Origin: Streptococcus pneumoniae
GTDB taxonomy: Bacteria > Bacillota > Bacilli > Lactobacillales > Streptococcaceae
Reading direction: 5' to 3'
DNA length: 64,000 nt
Assembly: GCF_001457635.1 (NCBI RefSeq)
Contig: NZ_LN831051.1
Span: forward strand, 1,674,001-1,738,000
The notes below the pieces were generated by a model. It was not told the DNA's origin. It saw only the letters and a program-made list of their open reading frames with translations, and did no database searches. Numbering within the stretch: the first letter of the stretch is position 1; every line of letters begins with the position of its first letter. The position numbers and the translations under genes are program-made. This document shows positions 47,696-58,323 of the stretch, one piece after another.

Positions 47696-48565
47696 TTATT
47701 GTTTTTCTTCCCAATCGTGGTAGGCAGCGTAGAGTTGACTCTTATTCCACTGGTAAATCTTAGCTACTTCCTTAATAGCTTGATTTTTCTTCATGCCTTG
47801 CTGGATACGGGCTTGGATTTCTAAGAACAAGTCCTCCTCGTCTTTTTCCTCCACATCCTGACTGGCACCTTCAACAATAAGAAGGCATTCGCCCTTGAGT
47901 GGCGTTTCAGCGATGCTTTCCAGCAATTCAGAAATGGTACCTCTTTGGTATTCTTCATAGATTTTAGTCAATTCCCTGACCAAGACTACCGAGCGGTCAC
48001 CGTAGACTTCTAGCATATTTTCCAATGTATCTGCCACACGATGGGACGATTCATAAAAAATCTGAGTTTCAGGATAGTCTTTTTTCGAGTCGAAAAATTG
48101 CTTTTGCTGACCTGATTTTCTCGGTAAAAAGCCGTAAAAGATATGTGGCTGCGGCGCTAAACCACTGGCAATCAAGGCAGAAATTCCTGCAGAGGCACCT
48201 GGAACAGTCACAACTGCAATTTCTTCCTCAATAGCTGCCTTAACCAAATCATGACCAGGGTCTGAAATGCTAGGCAAACCGGCATCAGAGACCTGAGCAA
48301 TACTTTGCCCTGCTTTCAAGAAACCAATCAAATCAGGAATTTTTTCCTTGGCATTGTGCTCATGAAAACTGATCTGCTTGGTGGAAATGTCAAAATGCTT
48401 GAGCAAAAGACCTGTATTGCGCGTATCCTCAGCAGCAATCCAGTCCACTTCTTTCAAGGTCTGGATAGCGCGAAAAGTCATATCATCTAGATTGCCAATC
48501 GGCGTTGCCACTAGATACAGCTTGCCATAGGGAGACTGCCCCTTAAAACTTTTTTGAATTTGCAT
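47696..48565 (-). CDS. rsmI: 16S rRNA (cytidine1402-2'-O)-methyltransferase
   Basis: This 289-residue tetrapyrrole-methylase-fold enzyme has LVATPIGNLDDMTFRAI near the start, AEDTRNTGLLLKHF, SDAGLPSISDPG and VVTVPGASAGISALIASG. It methylates C1402 of 16S rRNA in the decoding centre. It lies two bases after yabA, as in other streptococci, and its terminator precedes the accessory debris. Confidence 0.97.
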   Translation of the reverse strand: MQIQKSFKGQSPYGKLYLVATPIGNLDDMTFRAIQTLKEVDWIAAEDTRNTGLLLKHFDISTKQISFHEHNAKEKIPDLIGFLKAGQSIAQVSDAGLPSISDPGHDLVKAAIEEEIAVVTVPGASAGISALIASGLAPQPHIFYGFLPRKSGQQKQFFDSKKDYPETQIFYESSHRVADTLENMLEVYGDRSVVLVRELTKIYEEYQRGTISELLESIAETPLKGECLLIVEGASQDVEEKDEEDLFLEIQARIQQGMKKNQAIKEVAKIYQWNKSQLYAAYHDWEEKQ

Positions 48566-48567
48566 GC

Positions 48568-48885
48568 CTACTCCCTGTATAACAACTCATCACAGAACAT
48601 ACATTCTTCGTCCTGCTCTCGACGTTGTCCATAAAAATCATTACATACGTGAAATCCATCACGGTAAATACGACGGACACTTTCGCGAACATGCTTGGCC
48701 TTGACGGGAGCGTCTGCTTCCACCTCACCCAAGCGTTCTCGCAACTTACTATTTTCCAAGCGAAGAGCTGTATTTTCCTCTACCAGGCTCTTGAGATTTT
48801 TCTTGATGGCTTCCACATCGGCCAAGGTTACCAATAATTGTTGGGAAAAATCATCCAGCGCGTCAAATAATTCTTTTTTGTCCAT
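48568..48885 (-). CDS. yabA: YabA, DnaA replication-initiation regulator
   Basis: The protein is 105 residues from ATG 48885. It has an N-terminal coiled coil (~5-60) with [20 protein letters not shown], and a C-terminal zinc site with HVCNDFYGQ and ECMFCDELL. YabA bridges DnaA and DnaN to limit initiation. It lies between holB and rsmI, the order known in Bacillus and streptococci. Confidence 0.95.
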
Positions 48886-48924
48886 AAAACAGCTCTTTCC
48901 TTTCTTTATCATTCATTTTTGAGT

Positions 48925-49815
48925 TTATATTTCTTTCAAGACCAGATATTCCATGGCATTTTGAAAGCTGACATTAGCTTGCCACATTTTTCTAGCTTCT
49001 AGTAAATCTTGTAGAATCACTCTTACTCTTACCTGCAAGAGGTCCTGCCCACAGAGAACTTCAAGAATCCGTAAAACCTGATCCTGTTTTTCCTTATCAT
49101 CTGCCAAGTTGGCTAATTTGGCAACCTGTAGATAACTTTCTTTTTTCTTAGCTACTAACCAAGTCAGCAGGCGTTCACTTTCATCGACCAAGGTCCAAAA
49201 ACTTGCCTGATTAGCCAACTTTTCTGCTTCAGCTCGCGATTGACTAAACTTAGCTAAAAGAGTCGCTTTTTTCTTAACAAGTCCCATTTGTTCTAAGAGT
49301 AAGATAAGTTTTTCTTCTTGCTTTTTAAAGTGGAAGATCTGGGTCCGACTTCGGATTGTCGGTAACATCTTTTCCTCATCGCTAGTCAAGAAGAAAATAT
49401 AAACTTCACTCTGGGGTTCTTCGATGACCTTGAGCAGAGAATTGGCTGCGTTGGGATGCATTTTATCCGCTTGCTCGATGATAAAGACCTGTTGCTGGCT
49501 TTCAATCCCTGCTTGAGAAAACTGTCCCACCAATTCCCTAATGCGTTCTGTCTTGATGACCTGATTGACTGGCTTAATCAAGGTGACATCGGGAAATTCT
49601 CCCTGTTCAATCAGCTTGCAACTTCGGCATTTCTCACATGGTAAGACGCCAACTTTATCCGTACAAAAGAGGCTCTTAGCTAAAAATTGCGCTATTTCCA
49701 AGCTTCCAAAGAAACCTGAAAAGAGATAGGCGTGATTGAGCTGGTCTTGTTCTAAGATACGGACAAAACGGTCAAACTGAGCTGGTTGCCAAGCCTTTAG
49801 TTGATCTTGTTTCAT
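48925..49815 (-). CDS. holB: DNA polymerase III subunit delta'
   Basis: This 296-residue clamp-loader subunit has a zinc module with [38 protein letters not shown] and the SRTQIFHF segment. The P-loop is degenerate (SGFFGSLE instead of GxxGxGKT), as is usual for delta'. Its ATG overlaps the TGA of tmk (ATGA), so the two are coupled. Confidence 0.95.
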   Translation of the reverse strand: MKQDQLKAWQPAQFDRFVRILEQDQLNHAYLFSGFFGSLEIAQFLAKSLFCTDKVGVLPCEKCRSCKLIEQGEFPDVTLIKPVNQVIKTERIRELVGQFSQAGIESQQQVFIIEQADKMHPNAANSLLKVIEEPQSEVYIFFLTSDEEKMLPTIRSRTQIFHFKKQEEKLILLLEQMGLVKKKATLLAKFSQSRAEAEKLANQASFWTLVDESERLLTWLVAKKKESYLQVAKLANLADDKEKQDQVLRILEVLCGQDLLQVRVRVILQDLLEARKMWQANVSFQNAMEYLVLKEI

Positions 49816-50450
49816 TTGGCCAAGCCCATTCCGTCAAACAAGACAGCCTTGGTAGTTTCCACAACTTGCTCCAAAGGGAGACTAGCATCAATCTTGACAA
49901 TGCGATTTCCCTCTTTATCCAGAAGAGAAAGGTAGCCTTGACGAACTTTTTTATGCAAGTCCAACCCTTCCAAATCCAAACGATTAACCTCGCGGTCACT
50001 ATTAGCAGCAATACGAGCCAGCCCTTCTTCCACCTCGATGTCAAAATAGAGTGTCAAATCGGGTTTGAGGCCATCTGTCGCAAACTGATTGAGCCAGTCA
50101 ATGGCTTCAATATCTAAGCCACGACCAAATCCCTGATAGGCAACAGAACTATCGATAAAACGATCCATGATGACCAACTTGCCAGCTTCAAGGGCTGGAA
50201 GAACTTTTTCCACCAAATGCTGTCTGCGACTGGCAATATAGAGAAGTAGCTCTGTTTTAGCATCCATCTGAGTATGACTTGGATCCAAAATCACTTCCCG
50301 AATCTTCTCCCCAATCAAGACTCCGCCAGGTTCACGGGTCGTCAGCACCTTTACTCCTTTTTCCTCTAAAATTGGTAGCAGAGCCTCTAAAACACTGGTC
50401 TTGCCTGCTCCCTCTGGTCCCTCAAGAGAGACTAAAAATCCTTTTGACAT
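49812..50450 (-). CDS. tmk: Thymidylate kinase
   Basis: This 212-residue kinase has the P-loop [17 protein letters not shown], the [14 protein letters not shown] motif and TTREPGG. It converts dTMP to dTDP. It is the first gene of tmk-holB-yabA-rsmI. The ATG 50450 has only a weak RBS. Confidence 0.97.
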   Translation of the reverse strand: MSKGFLVSLEGPEGAGKTSVLEALLPILEEKGVKVLTTREPGGVLIGEKIREVILDPSHTQMDAKTELLLYIASRRQHLVEKVLPALEAGKLVIMDRFIDSSVAYQGFGRGLDIEAIDWLNQFATDGLKPDLTLYFDIEVEEGLARIAANSDREVNRLDLEGLDLHKKVRQGYLSLLDKEGNRIVKIDASLPLEQVVETTKAVLFDGMGLAK

Positions 50451-50530
50451 GTCTAACTCATTTCTTTTTTACTACTTCTATTCTATCAAAAAAATAGGGG
50501 TTTGTGACAATCTTTTTGTCTTCTCATTTC

Positions 50531-50635
50531 ATACTCAATGAAAATCAAAGAGCAAACTAGGAAGCTAGCCGCAGGCTGTACTTGAGTACGGCAAGGTGAA
50601 GCTGACGCAGTTTGAATTTGATTTTCGAAGAGTAT
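50531..50635 (-). repeat. BOX element (boxC-boxA, no boxB)
   Basis: The element spans ATACTCAATGAAAATC to GAAGAGTAT and has perfect terminal ATACTC/GAGTAT symmetry. It contains GTACGGCAAGGTGAAGCTGA, close to the well-known BOX-A1R sequence. In plus orientation the order is boxC then boxA, so the element is oriented on minus. It sits between tmk and proC, outside genes. It is much better preserved than the element at 9593-9737. Confidence 0.92.
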
Positions 50636-50647
50636 CAACCACCATAA

Positions 50648-50671
50648 AAGAGGCAGATAAAACTACCTCTT
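50648..50671 (-). terminator. Terminator of the proBAC operon
   Basis: On the minus strand AAGAGGTAG and CTGCCTCTT form a 9-bp stem (one G-U) with loop TTTTAT, followed by TTA and T-rich sequence. It overlaps the proC stop. Confidence 0.7.
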
Positions 50672-51467
50672 ATTTACCTAGTTCTTGTGTTCGTTTATAG
50701 GCTTGATGAACTGCATCCATGACCGTTCCTCGAAAAGCATGCGCTTCTAGGCTTGCTACGCCAGCAATAGTCGAACCGCCTGGACTACAAACTTGATCTT
50801 TCAAAACTCCAGGATGTTGCTGGCTTTCTAGGACCAATTGCCCAGCTCCTACCACAGTTTGGGCTGCCATTTTCAAGGCTGTTTCTCGTGGTAATCCCGT
50901 CTGAACACCTGCATCTGCCAAGGCCTCAATAAAGAGATAGACAAAGGCTGGTCCACAACCTGCAAGACCTGTCGCTGCATTGATTAAGCTTTCTCCTAAT
51001 TCAACCAAGAGACCAGCCTTGGCTAAAAGCTGACAAAAGAGCTCACTGTCCTCAGCCCTGCAATTAGGAGACAAGGCATAACTAATCACTCCTTGCCCGA
51101 TAGAAGCAGGGGTATTAGGCATCATACGAATAATTCGGTGTTGGCTTGGGATAAGACTTGCTAGTTTTTCTAAGGTCAATCCAGCTGCCATCGAAATCAA
51201 AAGAAGACTTTCTCTTTTTTCAAGGATGGTCTGGTATTGAGAAAGCAGTTCAGAAAACTGAGCAGGCTTAACACCTAGAAAAATCACATCTGCTTCTTCG
51301 AATATTTCTTCATTGTTAGAAGTCTGACCACCGAAGTTAGCGATGAAAGCATCCACCTTGACTTGACTACGATTGGCAAGGAGAATCTCATCTGACGGTC
51401 TAGCCTGCAAGACAGACTTGGCTAAACTAGCACCCATATTCCCCAAACCGATAAATCCAATCTTCAT
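50670..51467 (-). CDS. proC: Pyrroline-5-carboxylate reductase
   Basis: This 265-residue enzyme begins MKIGFIGLGNMGASLAKSVL, the NADPH-binding fold, and has RIIRMMPNTPASIGQG, CGPAFVYLFIEALADAG (in part) and GSTIAGVASLE. It completes proline synthesis. It is the last gene of proB-proA-proC, three bases after proA. Confidence 0.97.
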   Translation of the reverse strand: MKIGFIGLGNMGASLAKSVLQARPSDEILLANRSQVKVDAFIANFGGQTSNNEEIFEEADVIFLGVKPAQFSELLSQYQTILEKRESLLLISMAAGLTLEKLASLIPSQHRIIRMMPNTPASIGQGVISYALSPNCRAEDSELFCQLLAKAGLLVELGESLINAATGLAGCGPAFVYLFIEALADAGVQTGLPRETALKMAAQTVVGAGQLVLESQQHPGVLKDQVCSPGGSTIAGVASLEAHAFRGTVMDAVHQAYKRTQELGK

Positions 51468-51470
51468 CCC

Positions 51471-52733
51471 TTACTCCCTTATCTGTCCATCACCAGTGAC
51501 CACATACTTGTAGCTAGTCAATTCCTTCAAGCCCATGGGACCACGCGCGTGCAATTTCTGAGTAGAAATCCCCATTTCACAACCAAGACCAAATTGTCCT
51601 CCATCTGTGAAACGAGTTGAGGCATTAACATACACCGCTGCAGAGTCCACTTGATCTGTAAAGTATGCTGCAGCTTCAGCATTTTCCGTCACAATAGCAT
51701 CCGAATGATGAGTGCTGTGGGATTCAATGTGCGAAACCGCTTCTTCTAAACTGCTCACAACCTTAACAGCAAGGACATAGTCTAAAAACTCGGTGTCAAA
51801 GTCTTGGGTCTCAGCTGCTTGACCTGAAACAAACTGGCTTGCTTTGCTATCCAAGCGGAATTGAATTGGTTCCAGTCCAGCTTCCTTACGCTCTGCAACC
51901 AGCATTTGATCCAAGCGAGGAAGGATGCTTGCTGCCTTGTTTTCATGAACCAGCAGAACCTCCATGGCATTACAAACAGAAGGACGACTGGTTTTAGCAT
52001 TGTTGATGATAGACAGCGCCTTGTCTTCGTCTGCATCCTTATCCACATAGACATGGACAATCCCAGTCCCTGTCTCGATAACAGGTACAATCGCATTCTC
52101 AACCACTGCATTGATCAAGCCAGCTCCTCCACGAGGAATGAGAAGGTCTAGATAGCCCTTGGCCTTCATCATAGCATAACTACTTTCACGGCTAGTATCC
52201 TCCACCAGTTGAATCACATTTGGATGAATAGTAGTCGTCTCCAAGCCCTTCTTCAAGGCTGTGACAATGGCATGGGTTGTTTGATAGGCATCCTTACCAC
52301 TACGAAGAACAACCGCATTTCCACTCTTAAGAGTCAAAGCAGCCGCATCAGACGTCACATTTGGACGGCTTTCATAGATAATACCGATGACACCCATAGC
52401 TACACGTTTTTTTGTGATAACCAAACCATTTTCAAGCTGACTTGTTTCTAAAACTTCACCGATTGGATCTGGTAAGGCAACCACTTCACGAATTCCTCTT
52501 GCCATCGCTTCTATACGATCTGCATCCAAATAAAGACGATCCAACATCACATCTGAGATTTTCCCCTTAGCCGCTGCCATATCGAGGGCATTAGCCGCTA
52601 AAATTTCCTCAGTAGCAGCCACTAAGTGATCAGCCATGGCTAGCAAGGCTTGGTTTTTCACTTCTTCACTAGCTGTGTTAATCGATTTTTTAACAGCCTG
52701 TACCTGTTCAAATTGTTCTTGTCTACTCACCAT
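51471..52733 (-). CDS. proA: Glutamate-5-semialdehyde dehydrogenase
   Basis: This 420-residue enzyme has [20 protein letters not shown] in the NADP-binding part, IPRGGAGLI and the active-site cysteine in [13 protein letters not shown]. It reduces glutamyl 5-phosphate to the semialdehyde. It lies between proB and proC. Confidence 0.97.
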   Translation of the reverse strand: MVSRQEQFEQVQAVKKSINTASEEVKNQALLAMADHLVAATEEILAANALDMAAAKGKISDVMLDRLYLDADRIEAMARGIREVVALPDPIGEVLETSQLENGLVITKKRVAMGVIGIIYESRPNVTSDAAALTLKSGNAVVLRSGKDAYQTTHAIVTALKKGLETTTIHPNVIQLVEDTSRESSYAMMKAKGYLDLLIPRGGAGLINAVVENAIVPVIETGTGIVHVYVDKDADEDKALSIINNAKTSRPSVCNAMEVLLVHENKAASILPRLDQMLVAERKEAGLEPIQFRLDSKASQFVSGQAAETQDFDTEFLDYVLAVKVVSSLEEAVSHIESHSTHHSDAIVTENAEAAAYFTDQVDSAAVYVNASTRFTDGGQFGLGCEMGISTQKLHARGPMGLKELTSYKYVVTGDGQIRE

Positions 52734-52742
52734 AGTTTACCT

Positions 52743-53852
52743 CTAAAATTCTGTAAAAAGTAGTTGGATTTCAGGAGTAATGGAAATCCAGTCGTCACGG
52801 TAAATCAAGACACCCTTGGCTTTTTGAGAACGCAACATATCCTCCAAAGCAGATGCTCCAAATTGCACGCGTCCTTTTCCAAGTGATTTTCCACTTTCCT
52901 TGTCAAATACTGTCACGATATCACCGTAAGAAAAGGCTCCTTCTGCTTCAACGATACCAGATAAGAGAAGACTCTTTCCATGTTGAGAGAGAGCTTCCGC
53001 AGCCCCTTTATCAACCCAAATAGAACCTTGACTCTGAGCATAGAAGGCAAGCCATTGTTTCTGGGTACGAAGCCCCTTCTCTTGAGCAACAAAGTAAGAA
53101 CCATCCTCGGTCTCCTCTGCCGCCTCAATCATGGAATCTGATTTCAAGGATGAGCAAATATAAACAGGAACTCCTGATTCCGTCGCGATAGTTGCAGCCT
53201 TGATTTTGGTTAACATACCCCCAGTTCCGTTTGACGAACCTGCTCCACCAGCCATATCAATAATCTCACGATTGATGGTCTCGATTCTCTCCAAGCGTTT
53301 GGCTCTTGGATCTGAATTAGGATTTCCAGTATAGAGACCGTCCACATCTGTCAAGAAAACTAAAAGGTCTGCTTGGACCATCGCCGCTACTTGAGCACTT
53401 AGAGTGTCATTGTCCCCAACCTTGAGCTCATCAATAACGACACTATCATTCTCATTGATGATAGGAATTGCCCCACGGTTGAGCAAAACCGACAAAGCCT
53501 GATGGGCATTTTTATAACGACGCTTATCCACAAAGTCATCTTGGGTCAGCAAGATTTGTGCAGAAACGATTTGACGCAAGAGAAGATTGGTCGTATATTC
53601 TTCCAACAAAAGTCCCTGCCCTACCGCTGCTGAAGCCTGTTTATCAGCAATTTTAGTCGGACGCTTTTTAAATCCTAAGGCTCCAAAACCAGCCGCAATG
53701 GCACCTGAAGACACCAAAATCAACTCATGACCAGCCTCGTGCAGCATAGCCAACTGCTGGGTAATATCCTTTACCTTACTACGTGATAAACTTCCATCCT
53801 CATTTGTCAGAGAAGAAGTACCCACCTTAAAGACAATCCGTTTGTATTTCAT
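52743..53852 (-). CDS. proB: Glutamate 5-kinase
   Basis: The protein is 369 residues from ATG 53852 with GGAGTGAGAC as RBS, which is preferred over a longer ORF of seven more codons. It has an amino-acid-kinase domain ([35 protein letters not shown]) and a C-terminal PUA domain (~270-369). It commits glutamate to proline and is usually feedback-inhibited by proline. Confidence 0.97.
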
Positions 53853-53881
53853 AGTCTCACTCCGATTATTCATATTTATCC

Positions 53882-53890
53882 ATTATAACA
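53882..53890 (-). promoter_or_regulatory. Extended -10 promoter of proBAC
   Basis: The minus strand reads TGT then TATAAT at 53890-53882, with no good -35. The start point would be about 20-25 bases before the proB ATG. Confidence 0.65.
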
Positions 53891-53922
53891 TGAATAACAG
53901 GAAATAGAAAAGAGTTGATAGG

Positions 53923-53949
53923 AAAAAGAAGGCCCTAAAACCTTCTTTT
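53923..53949 (-). terminator. Terminator of pce
   Basis: On the minus strand AAAAGAAGG and CCTTCTTTTT form a strong stem around TTTTAGGG. It begins about four bases after the pce stop and separates pce from the proB promoter. Confidence 0.85.
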
Positions 53950-53952
53950 CTA

Positions 53953-55836
53953 CTACTGTTCTGATTCCGATTTGTTTACACTCGTTTCAGAGCTTTGTGA
54001 AGTTGAGGATGTCAAATCTTGACTAGTTGAAGAATTTGTAACACTTTCATGTTGACTCGTTTCTTTATTTTCAAGATCCTTTTTCACTACTTCTTTGGAT
54101 TCTTTTATTTCTGAATGACTTGTAGTTTTAATTGTAGCAGATTTCTCGATCGGAACATCCACTAACCAGGCACCACTTGAATCCACAGTATAGCCTTCTG
54201 GTGTCTTACCATTCACAAGTAATTGACCATTTTCTTTCAAGAAGTACCATTTATCCTTGTCTTTAATCCAACCTATAGCTCGTGAACCACCTGTCTTGTA
54301 GAAATACCAATCATTTGCCTTTTTAAGCCAGCCTTGCTTCATAGCTCCTGATTCTTCTAGATAGTAATGATGTCCAGCAACTTCTATCTCACCTGTCTTC
54401 ATGATACCAGTAGAATCCATATAGTACCAGGCTTCTTTATCTTTTACCCAGCCCGTTTTCATTTCCCCTGATGGAGCAAAGTAATACCATTGCCCCTTAT
54501 ATTGAAGCCAACCTGTCTTCATAGAGCCATCAACATCCAAATAATACCACTGCTCTTTATCTTGAATCCAACCAATTTCCATCTGGTTTTCTTTGTTAAA
54601 ATAATACCAGATTCCAGCGATTTTCTTCCAATTTTTAGCAGCAACACCAGAGTCTGTCAAATAGAACCAACGATTGTTCCATTTTTTCCATTGATTCTGT
54701 AATAAGATACCCGTTTGGTTAAAGTAATACCATTCACCCTTAATTTCATTCCAACCGACAGCATATTCTCCTGTAGAATCAGGCGCTTGATACCACCAGT
54801 TTCCATATGAACTCTTATGCCAACCAGCTTGAAAACTTGGAATAGGCTTGTAGGAAGTTGAAATGTTTACTAAACCGTCTTGTCGAATATCAAAAACTGT
54901 TGCATCATAGTCTTTGCTGGCTGCGTTGATTCTCTCAATTCCTCGTTCTTTGAGCCAATTAACATACTCACTATCAACACCATTTTTCCAAGGTAGACTA
55001 TCCGAAGTTTGAACAATCAAACTCGGACTCAAATTTTTAATGAAATCCTTGGTATTTGATTTGTTGGTATCATGGTGATGATTAAACTTCATCAAATCAA
55101 CTTTTCCAATGAGAGGACCATACTTGTCTTCTGCTCCATGAACATTATCTAAGTCGCCCCCAAGGTAAATTTTCTTGCCATTGACTTTTACCACACTAAT
55201 CAAGGAATTGGAATTATCATCCCAAATTTTCTTTAATTCACCTGATGAATCGGTTTCATTTTCATAGTTATAGAGTTGAATATCCATGTCCCCAAACTGA
55301 AAATGAGCATCTCCCTGTGTGATGTTTTGAATAACTGAAACACCTTTTTCTGAAGCAGTCTGTAAAACCTTATCATAACCGTACAGATTATCCCATAGAC
55401 GTTCAGAATTAGTAATACGATTATCACTATATTTTTTAAGATAGACTCGGTCAACTGGATAGGTAGACAGTAATTCATCAACATTTCCAATATGGTCACT
55501 GTGGGTATGGGTCACCAAAATAAAATCAAGTTTTTGGACACCCAATTCCTTCAAACGACGAAAGACACGGTCTGTTAGAACATGCTTATAAGACGTTTCA
55601 ATTCCTTCTCTCCATGGATAGCGAGAATCACTTCCATCTGGGAAATCATAATCTTCTCCTGTATCCACCATGGCAAAATGTCCATTGCTTTCAAGAATAA
55701 TCGCATCACTGCCACCTTCTTGAACATTGATAAAGTGGATTTTATTTCCTGAACTTTCTTGAGCCTGAACATTCCCATACCATGACAAACCTAAAAAAGC
55801 GCCTACAAGTGCTAAACTAGTTAATTTCTTTTTCAT
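53953..55836 (-). CDS. pce: Phosphorylcholine esterase Pce (CbpE)
   Basis: This 627-residue secreted protein has a signal peptide (~1-25), a metallo-beta-lactamase-fold catalytic domain (~30-330) with the zinc motif VTHTHSDHIGN and a later GGDLDN and NHHHD, then about ten choline-binding repeats (~330-540), and a Ser/Thr/Lys-rich tail ending SVNKSESEQ. It removes phosphocholine from teichoic acid and PAF. It starts two bases after rluD and probably shares its transcript. Confidence 0.95.
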   Translation of the reverse strand: MKKKLTSLALVGAFLGLSWYGNVQAQESSGNKIHFINVQEGGSDAIILESNGHFAMVDTGEDYDFPDGSDSRYPWREGIETSYKHVLTDRVFRRLKELGVQKLDFILVTHTHSDHIGNVDELLSTYPVDRVYLKKYSDNRITNSERLWDNLYGYDKVLQTASEKGVSVIQNITQGDAHFQFGDMDIQLYNYENETDSSGELKKIWDDNSNSLISVVKVNGKKIYLGGDLDNVHGAEDKYGPLIGKVDLMKFNHHHDTNKSNTKDFIKNLSPSLIVQTSDSLPWKNGVDSEYVNWLKERGIERINAASKDYDATVFDIRQDGLVNISTSYKPIPSFQAGWHKSSYGNWWYQAPDSTGEYAVGWNEIKGEWYYFNQTGILLQNQWKKWNNRWFYLTDSGVAAKNWKKIAGIWYYFNKENQMEIGWIQDKEQWYYLDVDGSMKTGWLQYKGQWYYFAPSGEMKTGWVKDKEAWYYMDSTGIMKTGEIEVAGHHYYLEESGAMKQGWLKKANDWYFYKTGGSRAIGWIKDKDKWYFLKENGQLLVNGKTPEGYTVDSSGAWLVDVPIEKSATIKTTSHSEIKESKEVVKKDLENKETSQHESVTNSSTSQDLTSSTSQSSETSVNKSESEQ

Positions 55837-55838
55837 TC

Positions 55839-56726
55839 TTACTTTCTCAATCTCTCCAGGGTTTCCTTAAAAATCTCTGGGATATCTGCTTTAAATTCCA
55901 AGGTCTTACCTGTTCTCGGATGAGTAAAACCTAAAGTCTTGGCATGAAGAAATTGTCCATGTCCTTTCAAAGTCTTGCGAGGACCATAGACCTCATCACC
56001 AGCGACTGGATGGTCGATATAAGCCATGTGGACACGGATTTGATGAGTGCGCCCTGTCTCCAGTTGCAACTCTACTAAGCTATAATCGCCAAAGCGTTCC
56101 AAGACATGAAAACGCGTCACTGCAGGCTTCCCTTTAGCAATTACAGCCTGTTTCTTACGGTCTTTTTCACTCCGGCCAATCGGCGCTTCAATTACACCAC
56201 GATCATTAGGCAGATTTCCATGAACAATCGCCCAATATTTGCGGAGAGACTTTTTATCCTTGAGTTCTTGGGCAAGTGCTAGATGCGCATCATCGTTTTT
56301 AGCAATCATGAGAAGACCTGACGTATCCTTATCAATACGGTGAACAATTCCCGGACGCAGAACCCCATTGATACCAGACAAGTCCTTAATATGATACATG
56401 AGGGCATTGACTAGAGTTCCACTAGTATGACCAGCACTCGGATGCACAACCATTCCCTGAGGTTTGTTAACGACAGCCACATCCTCATCTTGGTAGACTA
56501 TTTCTAGCGGAAGATCCTCAGCCACATACTCTAATACCTCTGGTTCTGGCACATGGTAAGTGACGACATCACCCTCTTGGACTGTGTATTTAGCTTTCTT
56601 GACTTGACCATTGACCAAGACCTGGCCTGATTTAATTTGTTCATTCGCAAGACTGCGTGATAATTCTGTCAAATCTGACAAAGCCTTATCCAAACGCAGA
56701 CCACCAGTTTCAATTTTAATTTCCAT
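55839..56726 (-). CDS. rluD: RluD-family 23S rRNA pseudouridine synthase
   Basis: This 295-residue protein has an N-terminal S4 domain (~12-70, [20 protein letters not shown]) and the catalytic [18 protein letters not shown], with Asp the nucleophile. It makes pseudouridines in helix 69 of 23S rRNA. It overlaps lspA by 11 bases, and pce follows it directly. Confidence 0.94.
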   Translation of the reverse strand: MEIKIETGGLRLDKALSDLTELSRSLANEQIKSGQVLVNGQVKKAKYTVQEGDVVTYHVPEPEVLEYVAEDLPLEIVYQDEDVAVVNKPQGMVVHPSAGHTSGTLVNALMYHIKDLSGINGVLRPGIVHRIDKDTSGLLMIAKNDDAHLALAQELKDKKSLRKYWAIVHGNLPNDRGVIEAPIGRSEKDRKKQAVIAKGKPAVTRFHVLERFGDYSLVELQLETGRTHQIRVHMAYIDHPVAGDEVYGPRKTLKGHGQFLHAKTLGFTHPRTGKTLEFKADIPEIFKETLERLRK

Positions 56727-57177
56727 TTATTTCCTCTTTTAGCATTGCAATCAATAAAATAATCACTCCAACCGTCAGATAGCTATCTGCCACATTGAAA
56801 ATTGCAAAGTTGATAAAGTCAAGGTGGAACATATCCACAACAAAGCCCTGACTGGCCCTGTCAATAAAGTTTCCAAGACCACCCGCGATTATCAAAGTCA
56901 AACCCAAGACCATCCAGAATGAGTCCTCCATGTGTTTATGTAAATACCAAATGGCACCTATCACGACAACCAGAGTAATGACAGCGAATAACAGCTGCTG
57001 ATCTTGTAAGATAGAAAAGGCTGCACCTCGATTTTGCAGGTAGGTCAAGCTAACGAAATTGGGAATCCAGGAGCGCACTTCACCCAGTGGAATCTGCTGG
57101 ACGATATAGGATTTGACCAACTGATCCAGCCCAATTAAAAGCAGTACAATGACTGCCACTATTGCTCTTTTTTTCAT
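56716..57177 (-). CDS. lspA: Lipoprotein signal peptidase
   Basis: This 153-residue membrane protein has four transmembrane helices and the catalytic Asp pair in GGLGNFIDR and [12 protein letters not shown]. It cleaves prolipoproteins after diacylglyceryl modification, and so processes PrsA, for example. Its start overlaps the lysR stop (ATGA). Confidence 0.96.
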   Translation of the reverse strand: MKKRAIVAVIVLLLIGLDQLVKSYIVQQIPLGEVRSWIPNFVSLTYLQNRGAAFSILQDQQLLFAVITLVVVIGAIWYLHKHMEDSFWMVLGLTLIIAGGLGNFIDRASQGFVVDMFHLDFINFAIFNVADSYLTVGVIILLIAMLKEEINGN

Positions 57178-58082
57178 GATTTCCTCTTTTGATCAAAATA
57201 TTCTTGCATGACTTCTACGAAGAGAGTCCCAGCTTGACTAAGCTCCACTTCTTCACGTTTAACATAGACCATGCGGTTATCTAGGTTATCCTTGAGACGA
57301 ATAACTGTAATGCCATTAACACTGTCACTATCTAAAAATCCAGAACCTGTCGCATAGGCGTCCGTCCGCTCCAAAATACCATTCAAGGTGGCACGGTCTG
57401 TCACATTAAACATCTGTGAGCTAGCGCTGGTATCGACAAAGTTCTCTGAATAATAAAGGTACTCGTCTTTCTCTTGACTGAAACGAACCGTTGGTAAATC
57501 CGCTAAATCCTCCATGACTAATTCCTCTTTCTGGGCTAAAGGATGACCCTCACAGAGATAAATATGGGTATGGAAAGGAATCAATTCGATGACCTCCAGA
57601 CCTAACTTTTCAACCCGTTGCATAATCCCCTTTTTATTTTGATTGTTGAGGTAGATAATCCCAATCTCACTATGCCCTTGCGCCACTTCATCTAATATTT
57701 GAACAGTAGTTGATTCAAAAATACGGAAGTTCTTATAGTCAGGATAGCGCTCTGAAAAGGCCGTAATAGTTGGTGGTAAGAAGTCATAGTGCTGGCTAGC
57801 AACGGAAAATTCATCTTTTTCTTCTTCAGGATTGGCATACTGATTTTGAAAAATATCAAATCCTTTAACCAATTCTTGCGCTTTTTCATAAAATTCCATC
57901 CCACGACGGGTCAAGAAAGTCCCTGAGCTGGTCCGACGGAAAATCTTAAAGCCCAACTCTTTTTCCAAATCACGAACAGAAATAGACAGACTCGGCTGAC
58001 TAACATACATCTTTTCAGCAGCTTCACGAAAAGTACCACTATTGGCAATAGCCACAACATAGCGTAATTGTTGAATGTTCAT
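57174..58082 (-). CDS. LysR-family transcriptional regulator
   Basis: This 302-residue protein has an N-terminal winged helix (~1-60) starting [20 protein letters not shown], with [17 protein letters not shown] as the recognition helix region, and a periplasmic-binding-like effector domain (~90-295). It resembles the CpsY/MtaR branch of streptococcal LysR regulators, but the regulon and effector are not evident. It is transcribed with lspA and rluD. Confidence 0.85.
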   Translation of the reverse strand: MNIQQLRYVVAIANSGTFREAAEKMYVSQPSLSISVRDLEKELGFKIFRRTSSGTFLTRRGMEFYEKAQELVKGFDIFQNQYANPEEEKDEFSVASQHYDFLPPTITAFSERYPDYKNFRIFESTTVQILDEVAQGHSEIGIIYLNNQNKKGIMQRVEKLGLEVIELIPFHTHIYLCEGHPLAQKEELVMEDLADLPTVRFSQEKDEYLYYSENFVDTSASSQMFNVTDRATLNGILERTDAYATGSGFLDSDSVNGITVIRLKDNLDNRMVYVKREEVELSQAGTLFVEVMQEYFDQKRKS

Positions 58083-58110
58083 CTTCTACCCCCAACTTCT
58101 TTATCTTTTC

Positions 58111-58119
58111 ATTATACCA
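58111..58119 (-). promoter_or_regulatory. Extended -10 promoter of the lysR-lspA-rluD unit
   Basis: The minus strand reads TGG then TATAAT, about 28 bases before the lysR ATG. GGGGGTAGAAG before the ATG may act as RBS. Confidence 0.7.
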
Positions 58120-58176
58120 TATTTTAGAAGTTTTCCAAAAAGGAAAAAAGAACATCCTATTCTTCTTAACTATCTT

Positions 58177-58272
58177 CACTATCTGCCTTTCTCACGCCAA
58201 TCTTATTTTCAAAATCAATTCAAAAAAATAAGTGGCTACACACCACTTCAGTATCGGAAAGAAAAACGTTGA
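58177..58272 (+). pseudogene. C-terminal fragment of an AraC-family regulator
   Basis: The plus strand reads FSRQSYFQNQFKKISGYTPL then QYRKEKR and TGA, the second helix-turn-helix of an AraC/XylS DNA-binding domain. Only about 30 codons remain. An ATG-started ORF from 58075 covers it, but its first half is not homologous and was not annotated. It lies between lysR and the peptide operon. Confidence 0.7.
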
Positions 58273-58288
58273 CTATTTGTGAAAAAAG

Positions 58289-58316
58289 AAAATGCCGGAA
58301 AATTCCGACATTTTTT
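58289..58316. terminator. Bidirectional terminator between the AraC remnant and CPBP gene
   Basis: AAAATGCCGGAA (58289-58300) and TTCCGACATTTTTT (58303-58316) form a stem with one mismatch and T-runs on both strands. It ends the peptide-CPBP operon on minus and the AraC remnant on plus. Confidence 0.8.
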
Positions 58317-58323
58317 TAGTAAG

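Noticed and set aside
58075..58272. 65-codon ORF as a complete gene
   Set aside because: Only the C-terminal 30 codons match the AraC family. The start overlaps the lysR promoter and start region.
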